Source: Polaromonas sp. A23 | Lineage (GTDB): Bacteria; Pseudomonadota; Gammaproteobacteria; Burkholderiales; Burkholderiaceae_C | Length of the DNA: 64,000 nt | Direction of reading: 5' to 3' | NCBI RefSeq assembly: GCF_002001015.1 | Contig: NZ_MUNO01000024.1 | Span: 1 to 64,000 of the forward strand | In this document: piece by piece, positions 1 through 9,780 of the stretch | Layout of the letters: the number at the start of each line of letters is the position of its first letter | Numbering within the stretch: the stretch's first letter is position 1 | The notes under the pieces: generated by a model | What the model was told of the DNA's origin: nothing | The model's input: only the letters and a program-made list of their open reading frames with translations | Database searches by the model: none | Program-made: the position numbers and the translations under genes

Positions 1-572
1 GCCGCGGTGGGGGCGGGTGCTGGAGCGACTGTGACCAGGGGCGTGGCAGCGGCCTGGATGTAATTGGCCGGAAGCACCGATGATTTCGGATAACCCGCCG
101 CGTCGAGAAACTGTGTCCATTCCGCATCCGAGAAGCCCTTGAGCTGCTGGCTTCCGATGGTCAGGAAGGGCACGGAGCTGTCGCCGCTGATGCGCTGCAA
201 GGCCTGCTGATCTTCAATTGTTGAGATTGTTTTTTCCGCGAATGGGATGCCGCGCGCAGTCAACATCGTGCGAGCCGAGCCGCAGGGGCCGCAGTTCGCG
301 CCCGTGTACAGGGTTACCGGGTATTGGCCGACGACCTTGCGCAACTCAAAAGGCAGCGAAGCGGTCGAGATACCCCCGGCGCCACCGGCACCGGCCGCTG
401 TGACCTTGGCCTTGCTTGTAGCCGGCGGCGGCTGGTCGGAGAAGGTCACTTTGCCGTCCGGGCCGACGATGCGGTACACCTGCTGGGCTTGTGAAGGGGA
501 AGGAAAAGTGCCAGAAACCAGCACCACGGCTGCAGTGATTGCTGCAAATTTAATAGCGTTCGATAGGGTCAT
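1..572 (-). CDS. DUF4124 / glutaredoxin-like exported protein (3' end outside window)
   Basis: This reading frame starts at ATG 572 and runs off the left edge (190 codons visible). The N-terminus has a hydrophobic signal peptide ending near SQAQ. A DUF4124-type segment follows (VYRIVGPDGKVTFSDQPPP), a pattern common in beta/gammaproteobacterial envelope proteins. From about residue 85 comes a glutaredoxin/thioredoxin-like segment with the CxxC motif NCGPCG and the later VPFLTIG, which resembles the cis-Pro loop of glutaredoxins. The tail turns Ala/Pro-rich at the window edge. A periplasmic thiol-redox role is inferred. The start lies 20 nt downstream of the prlC stop on the same strand, so the two may be co-transcribed. 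Confidence 0.75.
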   Translation of the reverse strand, partial: MTLSNAIKFAAITAAVVLVSGTFPSPSQAQQVYRIVGPDGKVTFSDQPPPATSKAKVTAAGAGGAGGISTASLPFELRKVVGQYPVTLYTGANCGPCGSARTMLTARGIPFAEKTISTIEDQQALQRISGDSSVPFLTIGSQQLKGFSDAEWTQFLDAAGYPKSSVLPANYIQAAATPLVTVAPAPAPTA

Positions 573-592
573 ACCAGCTCCGTTTGGGTCTC

Positions 593-2716
593 TTATGCCA
601 TGCCCTGGTGGCGCAGCAACGCATCGATCGAGGGTTCGCGGCCACGAAAGGCCTTGAAGGATTCCATCGCCGGGCGGCTGCCGCCCGCTTCCAGGATGGC
701 CTGGCGATATTTTCTGCCAGTTTCTACCGTAACGGTGCTGGGCAGGGCTTCGGCATCGGTGTTTATACCTGCAGGTGTGGCGATTTGTGCACTTTCCTCA
801 AAGGCGGCATAGGCGTCGGCCGAGAGAACTTCGGCCCATTTGTAGCTGTAGTAGCCCGCCGCGTAACCGCCCGAGAAGATGTGGCTGAATGTGTGCGCGG
901 TGCGGCTGTAAGGCGGCGGTGTGATCACCGCATACTCCTTGCGAACTTCGGCCAGCAGGGCCATCACGTCGCCGCCCGGCTGCCACCGGGTGTGCAGCAG
1001 CATGTCGAACAGCGAAAACTCGATCTGCCTCAGGGTCTGCATGCCACTCTGGAAGTTTTTCGCGGCCAGCATCTTGTCGAACAGCGCACGCGGCAGTGGT
1101 TCACCGGTGTCCACGTGGGATGTCATGTGTTTGAGCACGTCCCACTCCCAGCAGAAGTTCTCCATGAACTGGCTGGGCAGCTCGACCGCGTCCCACTCAA
1201 CGCCGCTGATGCCCGAGACATCGCGCTCGTTGACCTGGGTCAGCATGTGGTGCAGGCCGTGGCCGAACTCGTGGAACAGGGTGGTCACGTCGTCGTGCGT
1301 TAGCAGGGCCGGTTTGCCGCCCACGCCGTCGGCGAAGTTGCAGACCAGGTGCGCCACCGGTGTTTGCAGCTTGCCGGTGTCGGGCCGCAGCCAGCGGGCG
1401 CGCACGTCGTCCATCCAGGCGCCGCCGCGTTTGCCGGTGCGGGCCGGGCGGTCCAGGTAGAACTGGCCGACCAGCTGGCCCGGCAACGAGCGGTCGCTTG
1501 TTGCTTCCGGGTACCGCTCAATGCGGTAAAACTCGACGCCAGGGTTCCACACCGGGGCGCTGTCGGGACGGATCGCCACTTCAAACAGCGTTTCGACAAT
1601 CTTGAACAGGCCGGCCAACACCTTGGGTGCGGTGAAGTATTGCTTGACCTCTTGCTCGCTGAAGGCATAACGCGCTTCCTTGAGCTTTTCGCCAACGAAG
1701 GCATAGTCCCAGGGCTGCAGATTCTTGAGCCCCAGCTTTTCCGCGGCAAAGGTGCGCAGGTCGGCCACGTCCTTGAGGCCATAAGGCTTGGCGCGTTGTC
1801 CCAGGTCGCGCAGAAAGCTGATTACCTGGTCCGGCGAATCGGCCATCTTGGCGACCACCGACACTTCGCCGAAATTGCGATAGCCCAGCAACTGCGCCTC
1901 TTCCAGGCGCAGCGCGAGGATTTCCTGCATCACGGCGCTGTTGTCGAAGCGGCTGAACTCGGGCGCTGCCTGGTCGCTGGCGCGGGTGCTGTAGGCTTTG
2001 TAAAGAGTTTCGCGCAGCGCGGAACTGTCGGCAAACTGCATGACCGGCAGGTAGCAGGGCATTTTGAGCGTGAGCTTGTAGCCATCTTTGCCCTCGGCTG
2101 CAGCCTGCGCGCGTGCCGTTTGAACCACGTCGTCCGGCACGCTCGCCAACTCGTCTTCCCTGGCGTAGTAGGCGTAGGCATCGGTCGCGTCCAGCGCGTT
2201 TTCGCTGAACTTCTGGCTCAGTTCGGCCTGGCGTTCCTGAATGGCGGCAAAACGCTCCTTGGCTGCGCCAACCAGCTCGGCGCCTGACAGGACAAAGTTG
2301 CGCATGGCGTTTTTGTGCGCCTGGCGCTGTTCGGGGTTCAGCGTGGCGACATCAATGGCCTTGTATTTGGCGTAAAGCCGCTCATCCGCGCCCAGACGCG
2401 TCCAGAACTCGGTGACACGGGGCAGGGCCGCGTTGTAGGCTGCGCGCAGTTCGGGTGTGTCTGCCACGCTGTTGAGATGGCTAACGGCGCCCCAGGCCCG
2501 GCTCAGGTTCTCGGTGGCAATGTCGAGCACTCCGGCAATGTCAGCCCAGCGCGCCGGGAAAGCCGTTGCCGTGACCTGTTCAAGGGCCGTTTCAGCCTGC
2601 CCGAGCAGCACATCGATCGCGGGCCCGACATGCTCAGGCGTGATGCGATCAAACAGCGGCAGGTCGGAAAAATCGAGGAGCGGGTTGGATGCGGACATGG
2701 AGGGCGTGGAGGTCAT
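593..2716 (-). CDS. prlC: oligopeptidase A (M3 family zinc metallopeptidase)
   Basis: This 707-aa protein has the length and layout of oligopeptidase A, a cytosolic M3 peptidase that degrades short peptides, including cleaved signal peptides. The zinc-binding HEFGH motif, in TLFHEFGHGLHHML, lies near residue 482. Downstream is the family segment FSHIFSGGYAAGYYSYKWAE. I chose the ATG at 2716; a TTG three codons upstream and an ATG at 2698 (MSASNP) are alternatives, and none has a clear ribosome-binding site. It is read toward the DUF4124/glutaredoxin-like gene and is separated from yhbY by a terminator. Confidence 0.93.
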   Translation of the reverse strand: MTSTPSMSASNPLLDFSDLPLFDRITPEHVGPAIDVLLGQAETALEQVTATAFPARWADIAGVLDIATENLSRAWGAVSHLNSVADTPELRAAYNAALPRVTEFWTRLGADERLYAKYKAIDVATLNPEQRQAHKNAMRNFVLSGAELVGAAKERFAAIQERQAELSQKFSENALDATDAYAYYAREDELASVPDDVVQTARAQAAAEGKDGYKLTLKMPCYLPVMQFADSSALRETLYKAYSTRASDQAAPEFSRFDNSAVMQEILALRLEEAQLLGYRNFGEVSVVAKMADSPDQVISFLRDLGQRAKPYGLKDVADLRTFAAEKLGLKNLQPWDYAFVGEKLKEARYAFSEQEVKQYFTAPKVLAGLFKIVETLFEVAIRPDSAPVWNPGVEFYRIERYPEATSDRSLPGQLVGQFYLDRPARTGKRGGAWMDDVRARWLRPDTGKLQTPVAHLVCNFADGVGGKPALLTHDDVTTLFHEFGHGLHHMLTQVNERDVSGISGVEWDAVELPSQFMENFCWEWDVLKHMTSHVDTGEPLPRALFDKMLAAKNFQSGMQTLRQIEFSLFDMLLHTRWQPGGDVMALLAEVRKEYAVITPPPYSRTAHTFSHIFSGGYAAGYYSYKWAEVLSADAYAAFEESAQIATPAGINTDAEALPSTVTVETGRKYRQAILEAGGSRPAMESFKAFRGREPSIDALLRHQGMA

Positions 2717-2764
2717 GGCAATCAACTGTGGGCGCTGGCACCGGATCTAAAGAGATGTGGTGAC

Positions 2765-2797
2765 TAAAAAGGAAAAGCCGGGCCAGAAGACCCGGCC
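2765..2797 (-). terminator. rho-independent terminator after yhbY
   Basis: On the minus strand, GCCGGG (2791-2796) pairs with CCCGGC (2777-2782) across an 8-nt loop and is followed by TTTTCCTTTTT. It sits just past the yhbY stop and before prlC, so it should end yhbY transcripts. Confidence 0.75.
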
Positions 2798-2803
2798 TGT
2801 GGT

Positions 2804-3280
2804 TTAACCCTGAGCACGTTTCTTGACGCTTTGCTGTTTTTTGGGCTTGGCCCGTTTGACCGTACCACCCGGTGTCAGGCGCTGGTTGCCGAGCACGCGC
2901 AGGGTTTTGACTTCAGGGCGCTGGCCGTAGCGGCTGCTGTTTTTCAGGACTTTCACGTCGCGCGGGCCGGGCATGCGGTCTTCGTTGACCTTCTTTTCCT
3001 TCTCCGGCATGGGCCGCCAGAGCACCAGCAGTTTGCCGATGTGCTGGATGGGCGCAGCGCCAAGTTCGTCGGCCAGAGCCTGGAACATGGCCTCGCGGCC
3101 GGGGCGGTCGTCTGACTGCACGCGGACCTTGATCAGGCCGTGCGCCTTGAGAGCGGCGTCGATTTCCTTTTTGACGGCAGCCGTCAGGCCGTCCGAGCCG
3201 ACCATGACAACCGGATCCAGGTGGTGGGCCTCGGCGCGGTGATCTTTGCGTTGGGCGGGGGTAAGTAGTATTTGAGCCAT
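2804..3280 (-). CDS. yhbY: YhbY-family (CRM domain) ribosome-associated RNA-binding protein
   Basis: The first ~97 residues form a CRS1-YhbY (CRM) domain. The motifs AEAHHLDPVVMVG, GLTAAVKKEID, HGLIKVRV and GKLLVLWRP are visible. YhbY associates with pre-50S particles in assembly. At 158 aa this protein is longer than the ~97-aa E. coli YhbY because of a basic Lys/Arg-rich C-terminal tail (KRAKPKKQQSVKKRAQG), probably an extra RNA contact. It is divergent from rlmE with only 32 bp between the starts, an arrangement common in proteobacteria that pairs two 50S-maturation functions. Confidence 0.9.
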   Translation of the reverse strand: MAQILLTPAQRKDHRAEAHHLDPVVMVGSDGLTAAVKKEIDAALKAHGLIKVRVQSDDRPGREAMFQALADELGAAPIQHIGKLLVLWRPMPEKEKKVNEDRMPGPRDVKVLKNSSRYGQRPEVKTLRVLGNQRLTPGGTVKRAKPKKQQSVKKRAQG

Positions 3281-3312
3281 GCCCCGATTATCGGTGAGAG
3301 GACAATACGGGC

Positions 3313-4002
3313 ATGAAAGTAAAAACCCAAAGCAAAAAGGTCAATAAAGCGTGGTTAAACGACCACGTCAACGATACCTACGTCAAGCTGGCCCAGAAAG
3401 AGGGCTACCGGGCGCGGGCGGCCTACAAGCTCAAGGAAATTGATGAAACGTTGGGGTTGATCAGGCCCGGTAACTGCGTGGTGGACCTGGGCAGCGTGCC
3501 CGGCGCCTGGAGCCAGTACGCGCGGCGCAAGCTGTCGCCGTCGGGCGCCGCGGCTGGCGCCCTGAACGGCCGTATCGTCGCGCTGGATATCCTGCCGATG
3601 GATCCGATCGAGGGTGTGGCTTTCATCCAGGGTGATTTCCGGGAGCCCGGGGTGCTACAGGTTCTGGAGCAGACTTTGTCCGCCGACAAAGGGTTTACCA
3701 AGGTTGATGTGGTGATTTCCGACATGGCGCCGAATCTTTCGGGCATTGATTCGGCCGATGCGGCCCGCATTGCCCATCTGGTGGAGCTGGCAGTGGATTT
3801 TTCCGTGCAACACCTCAAACCCGAAGGCGCGCTGGTCGCCAAGCTGTTTCATGGCGGCGCCTACAGCCCCCTGGTCAAGCTGTTCAAGGAGACTTTCAAG
3901 GTGGTCAAACCCTTCAAACCCAAGGCCTCACGCTCCAATTCATCGGAAACCTTTCTGGTCGGCATGGGTCTCAAAAACAGGCCAGCCAAAGAAGCCTCCT
4001 GA
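3313..4002 (+). CDS. rlmE: 23S rRNA (uridine-2'-O)-methyltransferase RlmE (FtsJ/RrmJ)
   Basis: This 229-aa Rossmann-fold methyltransferase modifies U2552 of 23S rRNA in the A loop late in 50S assembly. The SAM-binding motif reads [15 protein letters not shown]. The catalytic K-D-K-E set is represented by the Lys in ARAAYKL, the Asp in VISDMAPN, the Lys in ALVAKLF and the Glu in [11 protein letters not shown] basic N-terminus ([11 protein letters not shown]) suits RNA binding. It lies upstream of ftsH on the same strand, the usual rlmE-ftsH arrangement. Confidence 0.95.
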   Translation: MKVKTQSKKVNKAWLNDHVNDTYVKLAQKEGYRARAAYKLKEIDETLGLIRPGNCVVDLGSVPGAWSQYARRKLSPSGAAAGALNGRIVALDILPMDPIEGVAFIQGDFREPGVLQVLEQTLSADKGFTKVDVVISDMAPNLSGIDSADAARIAHLVELAVDFSVQHLKPEGALVAKLFHGGAYSPLVKLFKETFKVVKPFKPKASRSNSSETFLVGMGLKNRPAKEAS

Positions 4003-4135
4003 GCTTGCTGAAACGCAACAATTACCGCAATCCCGTCCCAAACCAAGGGATGTCCCGGGACGCCGGGACGGTTTCTGCCCTTGAAACGCCTAAAATCAGG
4101 CGCATGTGCCTTGTGTTCCTCTATCGGAGACATCC

Positions 4136-6055
4136 TTGAACAATCAGTGGTTTTCCAAAATTGCAATCTGGCTGGTGATCGCCATGGTGCTGTTCACCGT
4201 TTTCAAGCAATTTGATACACGCGGCGGCGCTGGTACCAACTACCTTGGATATTCCGAATTCCTGGAAGAGGTGCGCGGCAAGCGCATCAAGACGGCGACG
4301 ATTGCAGAAGGCCAGGGCGGCACCGAAATCACGGCAACCACCACGGACGACCGCAAAATCCGCACTACAGCCACTTACCTTGACCGCGGCCTGGTCGGCG
4401 ACCTGATTGCCAACGACGTCAAGTTCGACGTCAAACCACGTGAAGAAGGCTCCTTGCTCATGACCTTGCTGGTCAGCTGGGGCCCGATGCTGCTTTTGAT
4501 TGGCGTCTGGATTTACTTCATGCGCCAGATGCAGGGTGGCGGCAAGGGCGGCGCATTCAGCTTCGGCAAATCCAAGGCTCGCATGCTGGACGAGTCCACC
4601 AATCCCGTGACCTTTGCCGATGTCGCCGGTTGCGACGAGGCCAAGGAAGAGGTCAAGGAAGTCGTCGACTTCCTCAAAGACCCACAGAAATTCCAGAAAC
4701 TCGGCGGCCGCATTCCGCGCGGCCTGCTGCTGGTCGGCCCTCCAGGCACCGGCAAAACCCTGCTCGCCAAAGGCATTGCCGGCGAAGCCAAGGTTCCTTT
4801 CTTTTCGATTTCCGGCTCCGATTTCGTTGAAATGTTTGTCGGCGTGGGCGCAGCCCGCGTGCGCGACATGTTCGACAACGCCAAGAAAAACGCACCCTGC
4901 ATCATCTTCATTGACGAGATCGACGCTGTCGGTCGCCAGCGTGGCGCCGGCCTGGGTGGCGGCAATGACGAGCGCGAGCAGACCCTGAACCAGATGCTGG
5001 TCGAGATGGACGGCTTTGAAACCAATGTCGGCGTGATTGTGGTGGCCGCCACCAACCGCCCCGACATTCTGGACGCTGCCTTGCTGCGCCCCGGCCGTTT
5101 TGACCGCCAGGTCTATGTAACGCTGCCCGATATCCGCGGCCGCGAGCAGATCCTCAATGTGCACATGCGCAAGGTTCCGCTCGGCCAGGACGTGAACGCC
5201 AGCGTGATCGCCCGCGGCACACCCGGCATGTCCGGCGCTGACCTTGCCAATCTTTGCAACGAAGCCGCGCTGATGGCCGCGCGCCGCAGTGCACGCACTG
5301 TGGAGATGCAGGACTTCGAAAAAGCCAAGGACAAGATTCTCATGGGCCCCGAGCGCAAGAGCATGGTCATGCCCGAGGAAGAGCGCCGCAACACGGCTTA
5401 CCACGAGTCCGGCCATGCACTGCTCGGCAAGATGCTGCCCAAGTGTGACCCGGTGCATAAGGTCACCATCATCCCGCGCGGCCGCGCCCTGGGGGTCACC
5501 ATGAGCCTGCCGGCGCAGGATCGTTATAGCTACGACCGCGAGTACATGCTCAGCCAGATCAGCATGCTGTTCGGCGGCCGAATCGCTGAAGAAGTCTTCA
5601 TGAATCAGATGACGACTGGCGCCAGCAACGACTTCGAGCGTGCTACCGCATTGGCCCGCGATATGGTCACCCGCTATGGCATGACCGAGGCCCTGGGCCC
5701 CATGGTTTATGCCGAAAACGAAGGTGAAGTGTTTCTGGGCCGTTCGGTGACCAAAACCAACAACATGAGCGAAGCCACCCTGCAAAAAGTCGACGGCGAA
5801 GTTCGCCGGATCATCGATCAACAGTACACCGTGGCACGCACGCTGATTGAAGACAACAAGGACAAGATTCACGCCATGGCCAAGGCCCTGCTGGAATGGG
5901 AAACCATCGACGGGGACCAGCTCGACGACATCATCGCCGGCAAAGACCCGCGCCCACCTAAAGACTGGACACCGCGCAATCCTTCCGTGGGCGGCGGTGG
6001 TCCAAGCGGCGGCACGCCGGCGGTCAGCACCGACCCGGCAACCACCGTAGCCTGA
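4136..6055 (+). CDS. ftsH: ATP-dependent zinc metalloprotease FtsH
   Basis: This is the membrane-anchored AAA+ protease that degrades sigma-32, LpxC and damaged membrane proteins. I placed the start at TTG 4136 ([12 protein letters not shown] follows), with GGAGA at 4126-4130 as ribosome-binding site; this gives 639 aa, the usual betaproteobacterial length. Visible in order are TM1 (residues ~5-22), a periplasmic domain, TM2 (~105-125), Walker A GPPGTGKT (201-208), Walker [11 protein letters not shown], the AAA second region of homology and the zinc-binding HESGH (423-427). The C-terminal ~30 residues are Gly/Pro/Ser-rich. Transcription ends at a hairpin before folP. Confidence 0.97.
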   Translation: MNNQWFSKIAIWLVIAMVLFTVFKQFDTRGGAGTNYLGYSEFLEEVRGKRIKTATIAEGQGGTEITATTTDDRKIRTTATYLDRGLVGDLIANDVKFDVKPREEGSLLMTLLVSWGPMLLLIGVWIYFMRQMQGGGKGGAFSFGKSKARMLDESTNPVTFADVAGCDEAKEEVKEVVDFLKDPQKFQKLGGRIPRGLLLVGPPGTGKTLLAKGIAGEAKVPFFSISGSDFVEMFVGVGAARVRDMFDNAKKNAPCIIFIDEIDAVGRQRGAGLGGGNDEREQTLNQMLVEMDGFETNVGVIVVAATNRPDILDAALLRPGRFDRQVYVTLPDIRGREQILNVHMRKVPLGQDVNASVIARGTPGMSGADLANLCNEAALMAARRSARTVEMQDFEKAKDKILMGPERKSMVMPEEERRNTAYHESGHALLGKMLPKCDPVHKVTIIPRGRALGVTMSLPAQDRYSYDREYMLSQISMLFGGRIAEEVFMNQMTTGASNDFERATALARDMVTRYGMTEALGPMVYAENEGEVFLGRSVTKTNNMSEATLQKVDGEVRRIIDQQYTVARTLIEDNKDKIHAMAKALLEWETIDGDQLDDIIAGKDPRPPKDWTPRNPSVGGGGPSGGTPAVSTDPATTVA

Positions 6056-6077
6056 TACAGCTGCAATCCAAAGTAAC

Positions 6078-6103
6078 AACCGGGGCAAGTCCCCGGTTTT
6101 TTT
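6078..6103 (+). terminator. rho-independent terminator between ftsH and folP
   Basis: AACCGGGG (6078-6085) and CCCCGGTT (6091-6098) form a perfect 8-bp stem with a 5-nt loop, followed by five further T residues. It lies 23 nt past the ftsH stop and just upstream of the folP ribosome-binding site. Confidence 0.9.
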
Positions 6104-6120
6104 GTCTGGAGGAGAACTTG

Positions 6121-6987
6121 ATGATCTGGCAAACCTCACGCTTCCAAATTGACCTGAACCAGCCGCGTGTCATGGGCATCGTCAATGTCACGCCTGACTC
6201 CTTTTCAGATGGGGGTAAGTTTTTCTCCGTGAACGGACAGCAGCAGGCCGCGTTTGAGCATTGCGAACAGCTTCTGAAAGACGGCGCAGACATGCTCGAC
6301 ATAGGCGGCGAATCCAGCCGCCCCGGCGCGCCCCCGGTGCCGCTGGCCGAGGAACTGGCGCGTGTGCTGCCTGTGGTACGCCATGCCGTCACCCTGGGCG
6401 TGCCGGTCTCGGTGGACACCTACAAGCCCGAAGTGATGGAAGCCGTGCTGGACCTGGGGGCCGACATCATCAATGACATCTGGGCCCTGCGCCAGCCGGG
6501 GGCCGCTGCCGTGGTGGCCGCGCATCCGGCCTGCGGTGTTTGCCTGATGCACATGCACCGCGAGCCGCAGACCATGCAGGCCGAGCCAATGGCGGGCGAC
6601 GTGCTGCCGCAGGTGCTGTCTTTCCTCGCGCAGATGGCCAAAGAGCTGCAGGCCCTGGGCGTGGCCGCCAACCGCATCGTGCTGGACCCGGGCATCGGGT
6701 TCGGCAAGACCGTGGCGCAGAATTTTTCATTGCTGGCGCGTCAGCGGGAGCTGCTGTCTGCCGGTTATCCGCTGCTGGCAGGCTGGTCGCGCAAGTCCTC
6801 ACTGGCCGCGGTGACCAGCACCTCGCTGGCCAGCGTCGCCCAGCTGGACATCGTGGACCGCATGGTGCCCAGCATTGCCGCTGCCGTCCTGGCGGTGGAT
6901 CGCGGTGCACGTATCGTGCGGGTGCACGATGTGCGGGAGACCGTGCAGGCGCTCAAAGTCTGGTCGGCCGCTCGGGTGACTTCATAA
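6121..6987 (+). CDS. folP: dihydropteroate synthase
   Basis: The enzyme joins p-aminobenzoate and 6-hydroxymethyl-dihydropterin diphosphate to make dihydropteroate in folate synthesis; it is the sulfonamide target. The 288-aa TIM-barrel carries both family signatures, GIVNVTPDSFSDGG near residue 19 and DIGGESSRPGA near residue 59, plus VLDPGIGFGKT. ATG 6121 is preferred over TTG 6118 because GGAGGAG (6108-6114) is then 6 nt upstream. It is followed by glmM, a widespread ftsH-folP-glmM order. Confidence 0.96.
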   Translation: MIWQTSRFQIDLNQPRVMGIVNVTPDSFSDGGKFFSVNGQQQAAFEHCEQLLKDGADMLDIGGESSRPGAPPVPLAEELARVLPVVRHAVTLGVPVSVDTYKPEVMEAVLDLGADIINDIWALRQPGAAAVVAAHPACGVCLMHMHREPQTMQAEPMAGDVLPQVLSFLAQMAKELQALGVAANRIVLDPGIGFGKTVAQNFSLLARQRELLSAGYPLLAGWSRKSSLAAVTSTSLASVAQLDIVDRMVPSIAAAVLAVDRGARIVRVHDVRETVQALKVWSAARVTS

Positions 6988-6991
6988 ATCC

Positions 6992-7096
6992 GATTGCCGG
7001 GCGCATGGCGGCGTTGCGCGGTGCTCGGAATCCTCACGTACCTGAGTACGTTCCGGTTCCTGCGCGCCGCGCGTCTTGCCCTGCATCCCGGAAATC
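6992..7096. repeat. 105-bp imperfect palindrome between folP and glmM
   Basis: The ends GATTGCCGGG (6992-7001) and CCCGGAAATC (7087-7096) pair. The centre is ACGTAC-CTGA-GTACGT (7036-7051), and most of the arms between can pair. It would form a long hairpin in the folP-glmM gap. It looks like a dispersed REP/MITE-like sequence rather than a simple terminator, since no T tract follows. Confidence 0.7.
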
Positions 7097-7182
7097 AAAT
7101 TTCTGAAGCCCCCGGTAGAGCCAAGGTAGACACCTCTAAAATTCGGGGATAGAGAACAAGGACAACCCAAGGGACAACAACA

Positions 7183-8517
7183 ATGACTAGAAAATACTTC
7201 GGCACCGACGGCATCCGCGGCACGGTAGGGCAGGCGCCCATCACGCCAGACTTCGTGCTGCGCCTGGCGCACGCAGTTGGCCGGGTGCTCAAAAAAACCG
7301 AAGCGCGGCCTACCGTGTTGATCGGCAAGGACACCCGGATTTCCGGTTACATGCTTGAAAGCGCCCTCGAATCGGGGTTCAACTCCGCCGGTGTCGATGT
7401 GGTGTTGCTGGGGCCCTTGCCGACGCCCGGCGTGGCCTACCTCACGCGCACGCAGCGTGCCAGCCTGGGCGTGGTCATCAGTGCCAGCCACAACGCCTTT
7501 CCTGACAACGGCATCAAGTTCTTCAGCGCCCAGGGCACCAAGCTGCCGGACAACTGGGAGCAGGAGGTCGAAGCCGTTATCGAAGAACCACCGGTATGGG
7601 TGGACTCTCCGAGTTTGGGCAAAACGCGCCGCCTCGACGATGCCGCTGGCCGTTATATCGAGTTCTGCAAAAGCACCTTCGCCAACGACCTCACGCTCAA
7701 GGGTATGAAAATCGTGGTGGACGCCGCCCATGGTGCGGCCTATCACATTGCACCCGAGGTCTTTCATGAGCTGGGTGCCGAGGTCATCGCCATCGGCTGC
7801 TCGCCCGACGGTATGAACATCAACCACGAGGTCGGTGCGACCCATCCCGAGGCGCTGATCAAGGCCGTCAAGGCCTATGGTGCGGACTATGGCGTGGCAC
7901 TTGACGGCGACGCCGACCGCTTGCAGCTGGTAGACGCTGATGGCCGGCTTTTCAACGGCGACGAAGTGCTTTACCTGATGGTGGCCGAGCGACTGGCGCG
8001 CGGCGAAGTGGTGCCCGGGGCAGTCGGCACGCTCATGACCAACATGGCGGTTGAAGTGGCCCTGAAAGCCAGGGGCGTCGAGTTTGTCCGCGCCAAGGTG
8101 GGCGACCGTTACGTGCTTGAAGAGCTTGAGAAAAAAGGCTGGCTTCTGGGCGGCGAAGGTTCCGGCCATCTGCTGGCCCTCGACAAACACAGCACCGGCG
8201 ATGGTCTGATCAGCGCCCTGCAGGTGTTGCAGGCCTGTGTGCGCAGCGGCAAAAGCCTGGCCCAGTTGCTGGCCGACGTCACCCTGTTTCCGCAGACCCT
8301 GCTCAATGTGCGACTGCAGCCGGGGCAGGACTGGACCAGCAATGCCCTGCTGGCCTCGGAAACCAGGGCCGTGCAGGCCGAGCTTGCAAACAACGGCCGC
8401 GTGCTGATCCGGGCCAGCGGCACCGAACCACTGCTGCGCGTGATGGTGGAAGCACGCGAAGCGCAGCAGGCGCTGGCCTGCGCCGAGCGCCTGGTCGCGG
8501 CGGTCAAGGCCGGCTAA
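7183..8517 (+). CDS. glmM: phosphoglucosamine mutase
   Basis: The enzyme interconverts glucosamine-6-phosphate and glucosamine-1-phosphate on the route to UDP-GlcNAc for peptidoglycan and LPS. The 444-aa length is standard. Visible are the N-terminal FGTDGIRG motif, the phosphoserine loop [19 protein letters not shown] with catalytic Ser102, the metal-binding loop DGDADR, the sugar-binding GEGSGH and the C-terminal phosphate-binding [12 protein letters not shown]. It is separated from folP by a palindrome and followed after 6 nt by the MOSC gene. Confidence 0.97.
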   Translation: MTRKYFGTDGIRGTVGQAPITPDFVLRLAHAVGRVLKKTEARPTVLIGKDTRISGYMLESALESGFNSAGVDVVLLGPLPTPGVAYLTRTQRASLGVVISASHNAFPDNGIKFFSAQGTKLPDNWEQEVEAVIEEPPVWVDSPSLGKTRRLDDAAGRYIEFCKSTFANDLTLKGMKIVVDAAHGAAYHIAPEVFHELGAEVIAIGCSPDGMNINHEVGATHPEALIKAVKAYGADYGVALDGDADRLQLVDADGRLFNGDEVLYLMVAERLARGEVVPGAVGTLMTNMAVEVALKARGVEFVRAKVGDRYVLEELEKKGWLLGGEGSGHLLALDKHSTGDGLISALQVLQACVRSGKSLAQLLADVTLFPQTLLNVRLQPGQDWTSNALLASETRAVQAELANNGRVLIRASGTEPLLRVMVEAREAQQALACAERLVAAVKAG

Positions 8518-8523
8518 AAGCAA

Positions 8524-9081
8524 ATGGCGGGTGCTGCGGGCATGGCCACGGTTCTTGCGGTTCACCGCAGCAGCCGCCACGATTTCAGCAAATTTCCAGA
8601 GGCCACCGTCAAACTCGTGGCTGGCCTGGGCGTGGAGGGTGACGCCCATGCAGGAGTGACTGTTCAGCACCGCTCGCGCGTGGCGCGCGACCCGAGCCTG
8701 CCCAACCTGCGGCAGGTGCACTTGCTGCACGCCGAACTGTTCGAAGAACTGCGGGGCGCTGGTTTTACCGTGCGCCCCGGCGATCTCGGCGAAAACTTCA
8801 CCACGCATGGTGTGGCCCTGCTGGCCTTGCCCGCGGGAACGTTGCTGCATCTGGGCCGCGATGCGGTGGTGGAAATCACCGGACTGCGCAACCCCTGCAG
8901 CCAGATTGACCGCTTCCAGCAAGGCCTGATGGCCGCCGTGCTGGACCGCGACAGCAGCGGCCAGCTCATACGCAAGGCCGGTGTGATGGGGGTGGTGCTT
9001 GCCGGCGGCGACGTCGGTGCAGGTGATGTCATCCGCATCGCGCTGCCGCCCCAGCCGCACCGGTCATTGGTGCCGGTCTAG
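8524..9081 (+). CDS. MOSC domain-containing protein
   Basis: A 185-aa single-domain MOSC protein. The family is related to the C-terminal domain of molybdenum cofactor sulfurase and to YiiM, and is thought to bind activated sulfur or molybdopterin ligands. The conserved features are GLGVEGDAHAG, RQVHLLH, RPGDLGENFTTHG and the invariant Cys in GLRNPCSQID. ATG 8542 (MATVLAVHR) is an alternative start. It begins 6 nt after glmM and is probably co-transcribed. The substrate is unknown. Confidence 0.88.
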   Translation: MAGAAGMATVLAVHRSSRHDFSKFPEATVKLVAGLGVEGDAHAGVTVQHRSRVARDPSLPNLRQVHLLHAELFEELRGAGFTVRPGDLGENFTTHGVALLALPAGTLLHLGRDAVVEITGLRNPCSQIDRFQQGLMAAVLDRDSSGQLIRKAGVMGVVLAGGDVGAGDVIRIALPPQPHRSLVPV

Positions 9082-9090
9082 CCGATATCC

Positions 9091-9155
9091 AATAGCCAAA
9101 CAGGCCGTTAGCCCAATCATTTCGCGCGCAAGTAGCTATAAAAAGCATAGTAATC
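9091..9155 (+). repeat. dispersed AGCTAT-type short repeat, copy A
   Basis: It shares the layout (A/C)GGCC-n-TAGCCC, then GCGCAAG-n-AGCTAT, then an 8-nt A/T-rich gap and (A)TAG. Related copies lie near 10445, 23697 (inverted), 24786 (inverted, inside a gene), 29546, 30484 and 50440. Confidence 0.6.
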
Positions 9156-9270
9156 CGGTCTTTCTGCAGACGCAAACTCATTGTGTCCGGCGCATGAAAC
9201 CATGACATGGATCAAATTTCCTCAGGCGGCCTTTTCGTAAGCTTGTGCATTGCCTGAAGGAGCCCTGAAC

Positions 9271-9780
9271 ATGCCGAGTCTTGAATGGTCCGATGCGCTG
9301 GCGCTCGAGCTGCCCGCCATGGACGACACCCACCGTGAATTTGTGGAACTGCTGGCGCAGGTGGAAACGGCGGCAGACGCCGCGTTGCTGGACCACTGGC
9401 GCGTGCTGCTGGACCACACCGGCGAGCACTTCGCCCGCGAAGACCGCTGGATGCAGGACACGCGCTTTTCGTCCACCAACTGCCACAGCGTGCAGCACAA
9501 GGTGGTTCTGCAGGTCATGCGTGAAGGGCTGGCGGCTGCCGAGGCGGGCAAGCAGGAGACGCTGCGCCATATGGCGCGCGAGCTGGCTCTCTGGTTTCCA
9601 CAGCATGCGCAGACCATGGACGCCGCACTGGCCCTGCACCTGCGCGGCATCGGGTACGACCCGGCCACGGGTGTGGTGAGCATGCCCGAGGCCTTGCCCA
9701 GGGAGATCATTCACGGTTGCGGCGGCGCCAGCTGCTCCGACGACGCACAGCCTGCCGTCCCCGCTGCCCAAGCGGCATGA
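9271..9780 (+). CDS. bacteriohemerythrin-like (hemerythrin HHE) protein
   Basis: A 169-aa four-helix hemerythrin. These proteins bind O2 reversibly at a non-heme di-iron centre. Ligand motifs are visible: DDTHREF near residue 25, HTGEHFAREDRWM, HSVQHKVV and a later His in WFPQHAQTMD. ATG 9271 is chosen because GAAGGAG sits 8 nt upstream. The C-terminal ~35 residues include a CGGASC pair of cysteines, which is not part of the fold. The stop overlaps the start of the next gene by ATGA, so the two are translationally coupled. Confidence 0.9.
   Translation: MPSLEWSDALALELPAMDDTHREFVELLAQVETAADAALLDHWRVLLDHTGEHFAREDRWMQDTRFSSTNCHSVQHKVVLQVMREGLAAAEAGKQETLRHMARELALWFPQHAQTMDAALALHLRGIGYDPATGVVSMPEALPREIIHGCGGASCSDDAQPAVPAAQAA

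Noticed and set aside
4121..6139. 672-codon minus-strand open frame opposite ftsH
   Set aside because: It is antisense to a clear ftsH, His/Gln-rich without domains, and typical of shadow frames in GC-rich DNA.
6982..9060. 692-codon minus-strand open frame opposite glmM and the MOSC gene
   Set aside because: Shadow of well-supported genes; composition is His/Gln/Gly-rich with no motif.
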